A stretch of 14,167 bases of DNA from Erysipelotrichaceae bacterium (GCA_020026035.1 JAHHRC010000028.1:1-14167), one strand, 5' to 3'; shown: positions 7,057-14,167, numbered from the stretch's first letter. The notes: generated from the sequence alone by a model not told the origin. A program made the numbers and translations.

Positions 7057-8643
7057 TTACTTCTTTAATTCAACGATGGATTCTAACCAGCATTCTGGCT
7101 TTTCATATCCAAGGATTTCAACAACAGTCGCCGCAACGTTTGCAAGACCGAAGTCGCCTTCCTTCACCGTTAGACCTTCTGGTCCATTGAATACTGCAAA
7201 TGGTACACGTGCTAATGTATGTGATGTCTTAGCCTTATGTGTTCCATCTTCGTTCATACCCTTATCATACATTTGATCCGAGTTACCATGGTCAGCAGTT
7301 ACAAGCATTGTGTAGTCCATCTTCTTACAAGCATCCATCAAACGCTTAAGCATCAAGTCTACAGATTCAACACCAATAACAGTCGCTTCAAAGTCACCTG
7401 TATGTCCAACCATGTCACCATTTGGATAGTTTACACGGATGAAGTCATACTTTCCAGAAAGAATTGCTTCTACCATAAGGTCTGTTACTTCACCAGCCTT
7501 CATCCAAGGCTTTTGATCAAATGGACAAACATCGGAAGGTACTTCTACCCAAGTTTCTAATTCATTTGAGAACTTTTCAGAACGGTTCCCATTCCAGAAA
7601 TATGTCACGTGACCATACTTTTGTGTTTCACTCACTGCATAGCTCTTTACACCCTTATTCACTAGGAATTCAGACATTGTATTTGTGATATGTGGAGGAG
7701 TTACTAAGAAGTTCTTAGGTAAGTGAAGGTCTCCATCATATTGAAGCATTCCAGCATAATACACCTTAGGGTTACGAACCTTGTCGAACTTATCAAAGCT
7801 TTCATCATCGAATGCCTTAGAAATTTCAACCGCACGGTCTCCTCTAAAGTTGAACAACAATACAGCATCGCCATCATCGATTGTTCCAACAGCTTCGCCA
7901 TCTTTCGCAATGACAAAGCCAGGTAGGTATTGGTCTGTATAACCATCTTCTGCACGATATGTTTCAATCGCTTCTTTTGCAGAGTTGAACTTACGTCCAT
8001 CACCTAATACATGGATATGCCATCCCTTTTCAACCATTGACCAGTCTGCTTCATAACGGTCCATTGTGATCACCATACGGCCACCACCACTTGCAATACA
8101 TCCATGGAAGCCATCGCTATTTAATTCTGCAAATACAGCTTCTAATTCATCAACGTATTGAAGTGCAGAAGTTTCTGGAACGTCACGTCCATCCAACAAG
8201 ATATGCGCACGAACTTCATTGATTCCTTCTTCTTTGCATTCCTTAATCATAGCGATCAAGTGAGCAATGTTAGAATGCACATTACCATCAGACAATAGTC
8301 CCATGAAATGCATCTTACCATTGTGTTCTTTTACATACTTCGCTGCATCTACCCAAGCTTCAGACTTGAAGATTGCCTTAGATTCAATTGATTCATTTAC
8401 TAACTTCGCACCTTGGGAATAAATTTGTCCACAACCCAATGCATTATGTCCAACTTCGGAATTTCCCATATCATCATCAGTAGGAAGTCCAACTGCTGTA
8501 CCTGATGCCTTGATTGTTGTGTGTGGATGATTTGTCATTAAGTCATCGATTTGTGGAGTATATGCGTGCATCACCGCATTACCCATATCTTTTTCGGTCC
8601 AGCCTACGCCGTCCATTACTACTAGTACTACTGGTTTACTCAT
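7057..8643 (-). CDS. gpmI: 2,3-bisphosphoglycerate-independent phosphoglycerate mutase
   Basis: This 528-residue glycolytic enzyme interconverts 3- and 2-phosphoglycerate using two metal ions and a phosphoserine intermediate. All core motifs are present. VVMDGVGW gives Asp11. DDDMGNSEVGH gives catalytic Ser62. SDGNVHSNIAH gives His123; the fourth position of the usual VHSH is Asn here. LLDGRDVPE (149-157), the Arg cluster near 189-196 and RGDR (267-270) line the substrate pocket. NGDMVGHTGD (408-417), TADHGN (449-454) and the KTSHT His (472-476) complete the metal sites. It is slightly longer than the usual 510-515. The ATG at 8643 has GGAG 12 nt upstream, a rather long spacing. It stands alone, not in a gap-pgk-tpi-gpm-eno operon. 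Its composition is less skewed than its neighbours, as expected of a highly expressed gene. Confidence 0.97.
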   Translation of the reverse strand: MSKPVVLVVMDGVGWTEKDMGNAVMHAYTPQIDDLMTNHPHTTIKASGTAVGLPTDDDMGNSEVGHNALGCGQIYSQGAKLVNESIESKAIFKSEAWVDAAKYVKEHNGKMHFMGLLSDGNVHSNIAHLIAMIKECKEEGINEVRAHILLDGRDVPETSALQYVDELEAVFAELNSDGFHGCIASGGGRMVITMDRYEADWSMVEKGWHIHVLGDGRKFNSAKEAIETYRAEDGYTDQYLPGFVIAKDGEAVGTIDDGDAVLLFNFRGDRAVEISKAFDDESFDKFDKVRNPKVYYAGMLQYDGDLHLPKNFLVTPPHITNTMSEFLVNKGVKSYAVSETQKYGHVTYFWNGNRSEKFSNELETWVEVPSDVCPFDQKPWMKAGEVTDLMVEAILSGKYDFIRVNYPNGDMVGHTGDFEATVIGVESVDLMLKRLMDACKKMDYTMLVTADHGNSDQMYDKGMNEDGTHKAKTSHTLARVPFAVFNGPEGLTVKEGDFGLANVAATVVEILGYEKPECWLESIVELKK

Positions 8644-8673
8644 GTTTAAAAACTTCTCCTTTTATACCTGTCT

Positions 8674-8703
8674 ATCATAGCACAAACACAATCCTTGCGT
8701 TAA
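8674..8703 (-). promoter_or_regulatory. Extended -10 promoter of gpmI
   Basis: Minus strand: TTAACG (8703-8698), an 18-nt spacer, then TGCTATGAT (8682-8674), which is a TGn extension plus TATGAT at five of six consensus positions. The extension compensates for the weak -35. No comparably clear promoter is visible for the divergent plus-strand gene. Confidence 0.6.
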
Positions 8704-8809
8704 CCTTATGCCATAATTTTCACATACAAGTTTTTTCGTTCAATCACACGTAAATTCCACGATTTTAGCCCCTATTTATGTTAAACTGTTGCGGGGGTAC
8801 CATTATTTT

Positions 8810-10327
8810 ATGAAAAATCGCATTAGAATTTTAGCAACATCCGATCTGCACGGTGTCATTCACCCAAACAGATCACAAGATAACAAGGAATTAAATCAAG
8901 GAATGGCAAAGGTACATACCCTGATTTCTTCTTTACGTGACGAGAACACAATCGTAATCGATAACGGTGACGTTTTAGAAGGATCGCCACTTTCGTTCTA
9001 CCACTATACACACAACTACAATGAAATCAGCCCAATGACAAAAGCCATGAACACCATTGACTATGACTTTGTAAACGTTGGAAACCATGATTTCAACTAC
9101 GGTAGAACCGCACTTATGACACACCTTGATAACCTAGGTGCACCTTGTATTACATCAAACGTATCCTACAAGGAAAAACCACTCGGACCTACTTACGTCA
9201 TTGAACAAGTAGCCGGAAAGAAAGTAGCCATCTTCGGAATCGTAACGCAATCCGTTCCCCTCTTCGAAGATCATGAACATATTAAAAACCTACGCTTCCG
9301 TAGCGCCTACCATACAGCTGTGAAAACAGTTGACCTATTAAAACGCCTCGAACGCCCAGACTACATTATCTGTGTCTACCATGGTGGCTTCGAACGTGAT
9401 TTAGAAACAGGCATTCCTACCGAAGATCTCACAAAAGAAAACGAAGGCTATCGTATTCTAAAAGAAATTCCTGGCATTGATGTATTAATCGCCGGACACC
9501 AACACCAACCACTCTGTGGAAAAGCCTTCAATACAACCTATGTACAACCAGGCTCCAACGGTGCCTATGTTGCTTGTGTGGATATTTATACCGACACAAA
9601 AACCATTGACGCAACACTTCTAGAAAACGATATGGACGCATCAAGCGAAATCCTCCAACGTGTCAAAGAAGAAAGCGACCAATGTGAAGCGTGGCTAAAC
9701 GAAGTCATTGGCCATACAGACATGGACCTAACCATCCAAGATGCCCTCAATGACCGTTTAAACAAAACCCAACTTGCTACACTATTTAACCTTGCACTCA
9801 AAGACGCAACCAATGCCGACCTTTGTGCAACGAACCTCTTCGGGTATGCAAAAGGCTTTAAAGCTGATATCACACGCCGTGATATCATCAACTCATACCT
9901 CCACCCAAACCTTGTAGTCGTAAAGAAAATCACTGGCAAACAACTCCGTGCATACCTTGAAAAGAATGCTGAGTTCTTCACCATTGAACACGAATACATC
10001 ACCGCTTCCCCTTACTTTAACCAAGCCCCAAAACTATACAACTATGACATGATTGACGGCATCGAATACACCATCAAAGTCTCTAACGACTTTGGTTCAA
10101 GAATCATTTCGATGACCTACAACAACGAAGAAATTCAAGACGACCAAGAATTTACAATCGCCTTGAACCACTATCGTGCCCTAGGTGGCGGTGGCTTCGA
10201 TGTACTAAGACCTCTACCATACGTACAACGTACCAATAAAACAATGGTAGACATCTTAACCAACTACATCCAAGCCAAAGGGAATATCTCCTTCGCTCCA
10301 GTTCACAACATTCATGTAATCCGTTAA
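8810..10327 (+). CDS. 5'-nucleotidase/cyclic-nucleotide phosphodiesterase family metallophosphatase, no signal peptide
   Basis: This is a 505-residue protein of the UshA/CpdB/YunD family (COG0737 type), which dephosphorylates nucleotides or related phosphoesters. The N-terminal calcineurin-like metallophosphatase domain has TSDLHG (Asp12, His14), DNGDVLEGS (Asp54), GNHDFNYG (Asn92, His93), VYHGG (His191) and AGHQHQP (His230, His232), so both metal sites look intact. The 5'-nucleotidase C-terminal domain covers about residues 330-500 and ends with the GGGGFDVLRP loop. The N terminus goes straight into the first beta strand, so there is no signal peptide and the enzyme should be cytoplasmic, unlike the classical exported members. 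The ATG at 8810 is preferred over the TTG at 8789 because the protein fits the family from there. A G-rich stretch (8793-8797) 12 nt upstream is a poor ribosome site, so translation may be weak. Whether it prefers nucleotides, cyclic nucleotides or nucleotide sugars is not visible. Confidence 0.9.
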   Translation: MKNRIRILATSDLHGVIHPNRSQDNKELNQGMAKVHTLISSLRDENTIVIDNGDVLEGSPLSFYHYTHNYNEISPMTKAMNTIDYDFVNVGNHDFNYGRTALMTHLDNLGAPCITSNVSYKEKPLGPTYVIEQVAGKKVAIFGIVTQSVPLFEDHEHIKNLRFRSAYHTAVKTVDLLKRLERPDYIICVYHGGFERDLETGIPTEDLTKENEGYRILKEIPGIDVLIAGHQHQPLCGKAFNTTYVQPGSNGAYVACVDIYTDTKTIDATLLENDMDASSEILQRVKEESDQCEAWLNEVIGHTDMDLTIQDALNDRLNKTQLATLFNLALKDATNADLCATNLFGYAKGFKADITRRDIINSYLHPNLVVVKKITGKQLRAYLEKNAEFFTIEHEYITASPYFNQAPKLYNYDMIDGIEYTIKVSNDFGSRIISMTYNNEEIQDDQEFTIALNHYRALGGGGFDVLRPLPYVQRTNKTMVDILTNYIQAKGNISFAPVHNIHVIR

Positions 10328-10330
10328 CAC

Positions 10331-10358
10331 AAAAGACCGCCTATGCGGTCTTTTCTTT
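10331..10358. terminator. Shared convergent terminator containing the diguanylate cyclase stop codon
   Basis: A perfect 10-bp stem, AAAAGACCGC (10331-10340) with GCGGTCTTTT (10345-10354), has a CTAT loop. On the plus strand the T tract TTTTCTTT ends the nucleotidase-family transcript. On the minus strand the stem arm is formed by the last codons of the cyclase gene and the loop holds its TAG stop (10343-10341), followed by TTTT. It probably works in both directions, better on the plus strand. Confidence 0.85.
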
Positions 10359-12044
10359 CGTCCATTTTCCTCGTTCAATATGCTTCTTTTGTTTAAATTC
10401 ATACATTCTTTGATCCGCCAAATGCAAACAACGTTCCATTGTTCGACACATTTCTGCATCAAAGTATGAATATCCATACGAAACACCAAACTCATTTACA
10501 GAATCAACACTCGCTTGTTCATACGTTGATACAAGCTCTTTTAATTCACTTTCAAACTCTTCAAACTTATCGCCATAGTACAACATCACAAACTCATCCC
10601 CACCAAGCCGGTAGACATCCTTTGGATGCGCATCATTAAAGTTCATTAACATGGACCCTAACAATTGAATAATCTTATCACCATACGTATGCCCATACGT
10701 ATCATTGACATACTTCAAACCATCAATATCCATCAACACAACATAACAAGAACGACGATTTTCTTCCAGCGCCTCAATCTGTTTCGAATAGGCAAAGCGA
10801 TTGCCAACTCCCGTTAATTGATCTTCCAACGCAAGCTTTTGGTACAACACAGATTTCATCTTTTCATCACGATAATCCCCATAGTAACTAAAGATTTCAA
10901 TAAAGCACAACATCGCATAAATCATCACGGCAATCAAGAATAAACTCGATACCCCTTGTTTATGCAACACATACATCTCAAACAACTGCAGTACTTGCGA
11001 ACCAATAAATACCACAATCGAAGCCTTCGTTAAACCAATCCGAGCATGTGTCTTTTCGGTTGTAAACATCGCATACAAGGCAATCAAATCACTCACTAAT
11101 ACAACCAAATACGAATAGCGAACCATCAATGCAAAGTTCGATAAATGCAGAATCGTCAACCCATATTGCACTAAGATATTACAACTTGCCAACACAATCG
11201 CAATCGACAAATACGAATTCTCTTTCAAATCCAAACGATAATACATCGACATTAATAAACACATCGGTGTAAACATAATACTCGTATACTGCACCATATC
11301 AATATATAAGTTATACCGATGGAACAAGAAATAGGAACTTGTAAGATTGCATACAATATACATTCCAACAAGCAAACTCAACACAATGTTATAGGCAAAG
11401 TAACACTCCAAATCCGTTACATTTCTCATAAAGTTCGTTGACAACAAATACGCCACAAAGGTAAATGACACAAAGATTGCCACAACTAAACCAAAGATAT
11501 CCTCTTTTGCATAATCGACAACTAATGCAATCCGATTCCCAACACGCATCTTATCAATCGAAAAGACAGATTCATAATGGGTATAATTCTCAAATCGAAG
11601 AATCACTTCTTCTTTCTGCATGTCATCTGGCAAATGAATAAAATACAAGGCATTGGCATCGTAGAAATGCGAATCACAGCCACATGGGGACTGCCTAAAT
11701 ATCACTTCCCCATCCACTTCACAGCGCAATGGCATATCCTTCGCAACAAACGATAACGTTTTCCCTTCCACGATACCAACGCCACTTAAATCCAATTTCA
11801 CATAAAATGGTTGATCACTACGAATCCGAAACGGAATCTTCGTTTCCATCTCACTACCATCTTCAAACTCCACAACCACCGTTCGATCAATCTCATACGA
11901 TGGCACTAAATCTCGCTTCTTAACCCCATACATACTAGGGTCTTTTCCAATCACAACCGCCGCAACACCAACAATCGCAATCGCTAACACTACAAACGTC
12001 ATAACGAGCCAATTCATCGCAAAACGTTTTCTATCTTTCGACAT
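10341..12044 (-). CDS. Membrane diguanylate cyclase: extracellular sensor, 7TM-DISM-like core, GGDEF
   Basis: This is a 567-residue membrane protein. An anchor helix (about 12-33) is followed by an extracytoplasmic beta-rich domain (34-180) resembling the 7TMR-DISM extracellular module. Seven membrane helices follow (about 183-203, 213-235, 248-268, 277-295, 305-327, 338-358, 366-386), then a short linker and a GGDEF domain (405-555). The cyclase looks active: LEDQLTGVGNR at 406-416, Asp439 in MDID, DGLKYVND at 441-448, and GGDEF at 481-485. It should make cyclic di-GMP from two GTP at the inner membrane face in response to an external signal. The product-inhibition I-site (RxxD, with its Asp five residues before GGDEF) is absent; the corresponding stretch reads AHPK. 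The start at 12044 is chosen because GGAG lies 5 nt upstream; the TTG at 12059 would put the ribosome site inside the gene. It has a near-consensus promoter and is divergent from the DUF4230 gene. Confidence 0.9.
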   Translation of the reverse strand: MSKDRKRFAMNWLVMTFVVLAIAIVGVAAVVIGKDPSMYGVKKRDLVPSYEIDRTVVVEFEDGSEMETKIPFRIRSDQPFYVKLDLSGVGIVEGKTLSFVAKDMPLRCEVDGEVIFRQSPCGCDSHFYDANALYFIHLPDDMQKEEVILRFENYTHYESVFSIDKMRVGNRIALVVDYAKEDIFGLVVAIFVSFTFVAYLLSTNFMRNVTDLECYFAYNIVLSLLVGMYIVCNLTSSYFLFHRYNLYIDMVQYTSIMFTPMCLLMSMYYRLDLKENSYLSIAIVLASCNILVQYGLTILHLSNFALMVRYSYLVVLVSDLIALYAMFTTEKTHARIGLTKASIVVFIGSQVLQLFEMYVLHKQGVSSLFLIAVMIYAMLCFIEIFSYYGDYRDEKMKSVLYQKLALEDQLTGVGNRFAYSKQIEALEENRRSCYVVLMDIDGLKYVNDTYGHTYGDKIIQLLGSMLMNFNDAHPKDVYRLGGDEFVMLYYGDKFEEFESELKELVSTYEQASVDSVNEFGVSYGYSYFDAEMCRTMERCLHLADQRMYEFKQKKHIERGKWTKEKTA

Positions 12045-12074
12045 AAGATCTCCATTCAATTAGACATGATTCAT

Positions 12075-12103
12075 ATTGTAGGCACGAGATTTACGATTGT
12101 CAA
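12075..12103 (-). promoter_or_regulatory. Near-consensus promoter of the diguanylate cyclase gene
   Basis: Minus strand: a perfect TTGACA (12103-12098), a 17-nt spacer, then TACAAT (12080-12075). The leader to the ATG at 12044 is only about 25 nt. The -35 box overlaps a plus-strand TTGTCA (12097-12102). Confidence 0.85.
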
Positions 12104-12113
12104 CGAAGTTGCA

Positions 12114-12128
12114 TATAATTTGTATAAT
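12114..12128 (+). promoter_or_regulatory. Possible AT-rich promoter of the DUF4230 gene (two tandem -10 boxes)
   Basis: The octamer TATAATTT occurs twice (12114-12121 and 12123-12130), giving two perfect -10 hexamers 9 nt apart. The best -35 for the second is TTGTCA (12097-12102) at 20 nt, longer than ideal. For the first, TTACGA (12091-12096) at 17 nt is weak. Which box is used is unclear. Confidence 0.5.
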
Positions 12129-12183
12129 TTATATACAGGTTCAATCATTTGAGTTTTAGGCATAAATTCATTACAATAATCCC

Positions 12184-12975
12184 ATGAAACTAAAACGTGA
12201 AAAAACCGCCGAGCAAATCCTCAAGGCGAAAGAAAAACAAGCCCAAAAGGCTCTCGAAAAACAAATCAAAAAGAACGTAAACAAAGCTCTAAGTAAGCAA
12301 AAACGACACAAAACCGCAAGCCGGTACACGATTACCTTCTTACTTGCCTTAGTCGTCGTTTTATCCTGTGTGTTATATTTCAGTGCATCACAAAACGAAA
12401 CACACACATCCACCTATGGCAAACAACCACTTCTTGGCAACCATTCAGCAGAAATCATTGATCTTGTCGTCAGTGAAACAAGAAAGGAAAACAAGCTGAT
12501 TGTGCAAGAAACAGACCTTGTATGCAAAGACAAAATCGACGATGCCCTATTCGACATCGACCTCTTTAAAAAATCACAGGAAATCACATTCTATGGGACC
12601 GCTGATTACACCGTGGATCTGAGTCAATTAACCACGTCATCAATCCATATTGACGATTCCAATAACACCATCACCATCAATGTCCCTCACGCTTCCTTAA
12701 ACAATGTAACGGTAGACTTTGAAAAAACTGAATTCAGTGAAATCGAACGCGGTTTCCTAGGCTGGGGCAGTATCAAACTCAAACCTGAGGAACAAAACGC
12801 TTTAGAACAAACCATGCATAAAACCATGATCAAAGAAGCGAGCAAGAAAGAACACCTCCAACAAGCCGATGCATTCGCAAACGAGGCCCTTACTTCTTTA
12901 ATCACAAAAATCCTAACCCCATACCAAGACTACAACCCAACCATTGTGATTCAATTTAAAGAGTACGAAAGCTGA
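12184..12975 (+). CDS. DUF4230 family membrane-anchored protein
   Basis: This is a 263-residue protein. Residues 1-43 are very basic and rich in Lys, Gln, Glu and Ala with no Gly or Pro, probably a cytoplasmic helix or coiled coil. A single membrane segment follows (about 48-66), then an extracytoplasmic domain (about 85-260). In that domain, FYGTADYTVDLSQL, the D-xx-N-N-T-I-T-I-N-V-P-H stretch (157-169) and the GFLGWGSIKL turn resemble the DUF4230 family, whose function is unknown to me. The assignment is from memory of the family pattern. The ATG at 12184 is the only Met near the N terminus, and no Shine-Dalgarno is seen next to it (the nearest AGG is about 25 nt upstream), so translation is likely weak or unusual. 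The gene is divergent from the diguanylate cyclase, with about 140 nt between starts, and convergent with an ABC exporter. A link to either is only contextual. Confidence 0.8.
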   Translation: MKLKREKTAEQILKAKEKQAQKALEKQIKKNVNKALSKQKRHKTASRYTITFLLALVVVLSCVLYFSASQNETHTSTYGKQPLLGNHSAEIIDLVVSETRKENKLIVQETDLVCKDKIDDALFDIDLFKKSQEITFYGTADYTVDLSQLTTSSIHIDDSNNTITINVPHASLNNVTVDFEKTEFSEIERGFLGWGSIKLKPEEQNALEQTMHKTMIKEASKKEHLQQADAFANEALTSLITKILTPYQDYNPTIVIQFKEYES

Positions 12976-12999
12976 ACACCACACGATGTTCAGCTTTTT
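12969..12999 (+). terminator. Intrinsic terminator of the DUF4230 gene, stop codon in the stem
   Basis: A 10-bp stem (12969-12978 with 12987-12996) has an 8-nt loop and ends in TTTTT (12995-12999). The TGA stop (12973-12975) lies in the 5' arm. Read on the minus strand the same hairpin is followed by only TTT, so it could weakly end the ABC exporter transcript as well. Confidence 0.88.
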
Positions 13000-13000
13000 C

Positions 13001-14167
13001 TTATGCTTGAATTGTTTTTAAATCAATCACTTCATCAAACAAACTACTCGTATATTCATCGTAGTTATGGGCAACGAATAATACTGTCTCATTCAACTTC
13101 ACAAGCGTTTCTACTAACGCTACATTCAATTCCTTATCTAAGGAACTATTCACTTCATCAAATAAGATAACCTTATGTTCTGACACAAGTTCACGTGCAA
13201 TGGATAGCCGTTGTTTCTGACCACCGGAAAGATTCTCACCATTCAATTCAATCTCTTGGTTTAAATCATTCATAAAGTCTTTCACTTTACTACGTTCAAT
13301 TGCCGATTCCAAACGACTTTCCTCGACATTTCCATGCAACGTAATATTTCCAAGCACCGTATCATTAAAGATATAAGGACTTTGATCCACATACCCAACA
13401 TAGGTATGAACACTTGCTGGATTCAATTCTGCATAGCTCTTTCCACCAAGTGTAATCGATCCTTCTTGGCTTTCAAGTTCCTTACTCAATAACTTCAATA
13501 AGGTACTCTTACCACTACCACTTCCACCAATGATCATATACTTCTTACCTTCTTCAAAAGTATAAGAACAATTCTCTAAAACTGGCTGTTCTTCATATCC
13601 AAAGGTTAGATTGTCTACGACTAAGTCAAAGCGATCTAGCGTTTCCACATTCGTATCTTCTTCTACAATTTCCGCACATCTTTGTGACAACAACTCATTC
13701 GCTCCAGCAACACTACCAAGACATTCAAACACCTGGTAAATTCCACCACCGATATACGATGAGAATTGCCCTTCAGACACCAACAATCCTGGTGTACAAA
13801 GCTTATAAATAACTAAGACAAAACTTACAACGCGACTCAAAATGCCATATAGGAAATAGAAACCTGTCGTTGTTTCTTGAACCAATGCGACCTTGTTTTC
13901 AATCACACGATTCTTCTCTTCAAACGAAAGACTATCCGCTTCTAATTCCTTGGCAAATTCCTCTTTACGGTTATACGCATTCCAAACTCCAAAGCCACGA
14001 ATCAAATCGGAACTTCTCTTTAAGAAACTTGCATTCACTTCCGAACGCTCCATTTCCGCTTTCGCCGCAACACCTTGAATTCCTTGTGATGCAAGAATGA
14101 ACAACACAAATGTAACGACTGAACTAATCGCAACCATCCAGTTCATATACGCAAGACCAATCAAGGC
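13001..14167 (-). CDS. ABC exporter, fused membrane and ATPase domains (5' end cut by window edge)
   Basis: The frame is open to the right edge, so the N terminus is missing and 388 residues are visible. The first part (to about DNA position 13640) is the C-terminal portion of an exporter-type membrane domain, with hydrophobic helices near both ends and the usual long charged cytoplasmic helices between. The ATPase domain follows: Walker A GGSGSGKST, Q-loop Gln in YVDQSPYIFND, signature LSGGQKQR preceded by NGEN, Walker B VILFDE with the catalytic Glu, and the switch His in FVAHN. The D-loop reads NSSLD, where most exporters have ATSALD. This is a half-transporter that would pair with a second half or with itself. 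The substrate (peptide, lipid or drug) cannot be inferred. The stop at 13001 lies just past the hairpin shared with the DUF4230 gene. A partner gene may lie upstream, outside the window. Confidence 0.9.
   Translation of the reverse strand, partial: ALIGLAYMNWMVAISSVVTFVLFILASQGIQGVAAKAEMERSEVNASFLKRSSDLIRGFGVWNAYNRKEEFAKELEADSLSFEEKNRVIENKVALVQETTTGFYFLYGILSRVVSFVLVIYKLCTPGLLVSEGQFSSYIGGGIYQVFECLGSVAGANELLSQRCAEIVEEDTNVETLDRFDLVVDNLTFGYEEQPVLENCSYTFEEGKKYMIIGGSGSGKSTLLKLLSKELESQEGSITLGGKSYAELNPASVHTYVGYVDQSPYIFNDTVLGNITLHGNVEESRLESAIERSKVKDFMNDLNQEIELNGENLSGGQKQRLSIARELVSEHKVILFDEVNSSLDKELNVALVETLVKLNETVLFVAHNYDEYTSSLFDEVIDLKTIQA

Noticed and set aside
8704..8809. Promoter for the plus-strand nucleotidase-family gene
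   Set aside because: Candidates such as TATGTT or TAAACT near 8777-8787 lack an acceptable -35 at normal spacing, so none is annotated.
9586..10002. 138-codon open frame antisense to the nucleotidase-family gene
   Set aside because: Its composition is explained by the codon bias of the plus-strand gene, whose domains run through the region without a break. No ribosome site is present.
12171..12413. Minus-strand open frame with a hydrophobic Phe/Cys-rich product
   Set aside because: It is the antisense image of the Lys-rich start of the DUF4230 gene. No promoter or ribosome site supports it.
1..14167. tRNA, rRNA, CRISPR arrays, insertion sequences, prophage or toxin-antitoxin genes
   Set aside because: No direct-repeat arrays, transposase motifs, cloverleaf-like segments or short paired toxin-antitoxin frames were seen on either strand.

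Overview
The window is a stretch of low-GC Gram-positive chromosome. It has strong AAGGAGG-type ribosome binding sites, compact intergenic gaps and many intrinsic terminators with GNRA or UUCG-type tetraloops. The mix of Sapep/PepV dipeptidase, M20D amidohydrolase, DUF4230 and DUF5301-like proteins, and a membrane diguanylate cyclase, fits an anaerobic, amino-acid-using Firmicute. An Erysipelotrichia-like organism is my best guess, but this is inference from gene content, not a proven placement. No mobile element, CRISPR array, tRNA or rRNA gene is visible.

Layout from left to right. Positions 1-190 are non-coding and look like the upstream region of a minus-strand gene beyond the left edge. 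Next come a small two-helix membrane protein (240-500, minus), a small exported or anchored hypothetical protein (666-1070, minus) that probably shares a transcript with an M20D amidohydrolase (1112-2173, minus), and, head to head with the latter, a PepV/Sapep dipeptidase (2286-3647, plus). A serine beta-lactamase-like hydrolase (3705-5081, minus) converges on the dipeptidase, with two terminators back to back between them. A group II PLP decarboxylase (5189-6901, minus, GTG start, strong promoter) and gpmI (7057-8643, minus) follow, each with its own terminator. A nucleotidase-family metallophosphatase without a signal peptide (8810-10327, plus) converges on a 7TM-GGDEF diguanylate cyclase (10341-12044, minus) across one shared hairpin. 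Divergent from the cyclase is a DUF4230 protein (12184-12975, plus), which converges on a truncated ABC exporter (13001-14167, minus, running off the right edge).

Most genes look monocistronic. The themes are peptide and amino-acid breakdown (dipeptidase, amidohydrolase, decarboxylase), nucleotide/phosphate scavenging, one core glycolytic enzyme, and envelope or signalling functions (GGDEF, DUF4230, ABC exporter, serine hydrolase). The plus strand is enriched in A and C whichever strand is coding, so the two gene orientations use visibly different codons. This suggests the minus strand is the replication leading strand. I do not see a convincing undescribed multi-gene system. The best leads are the cyclase/DUF4230 divergent pair, the unassigned PLP decarboxylase, and the habit of building terminators out of stop-codon sequence.
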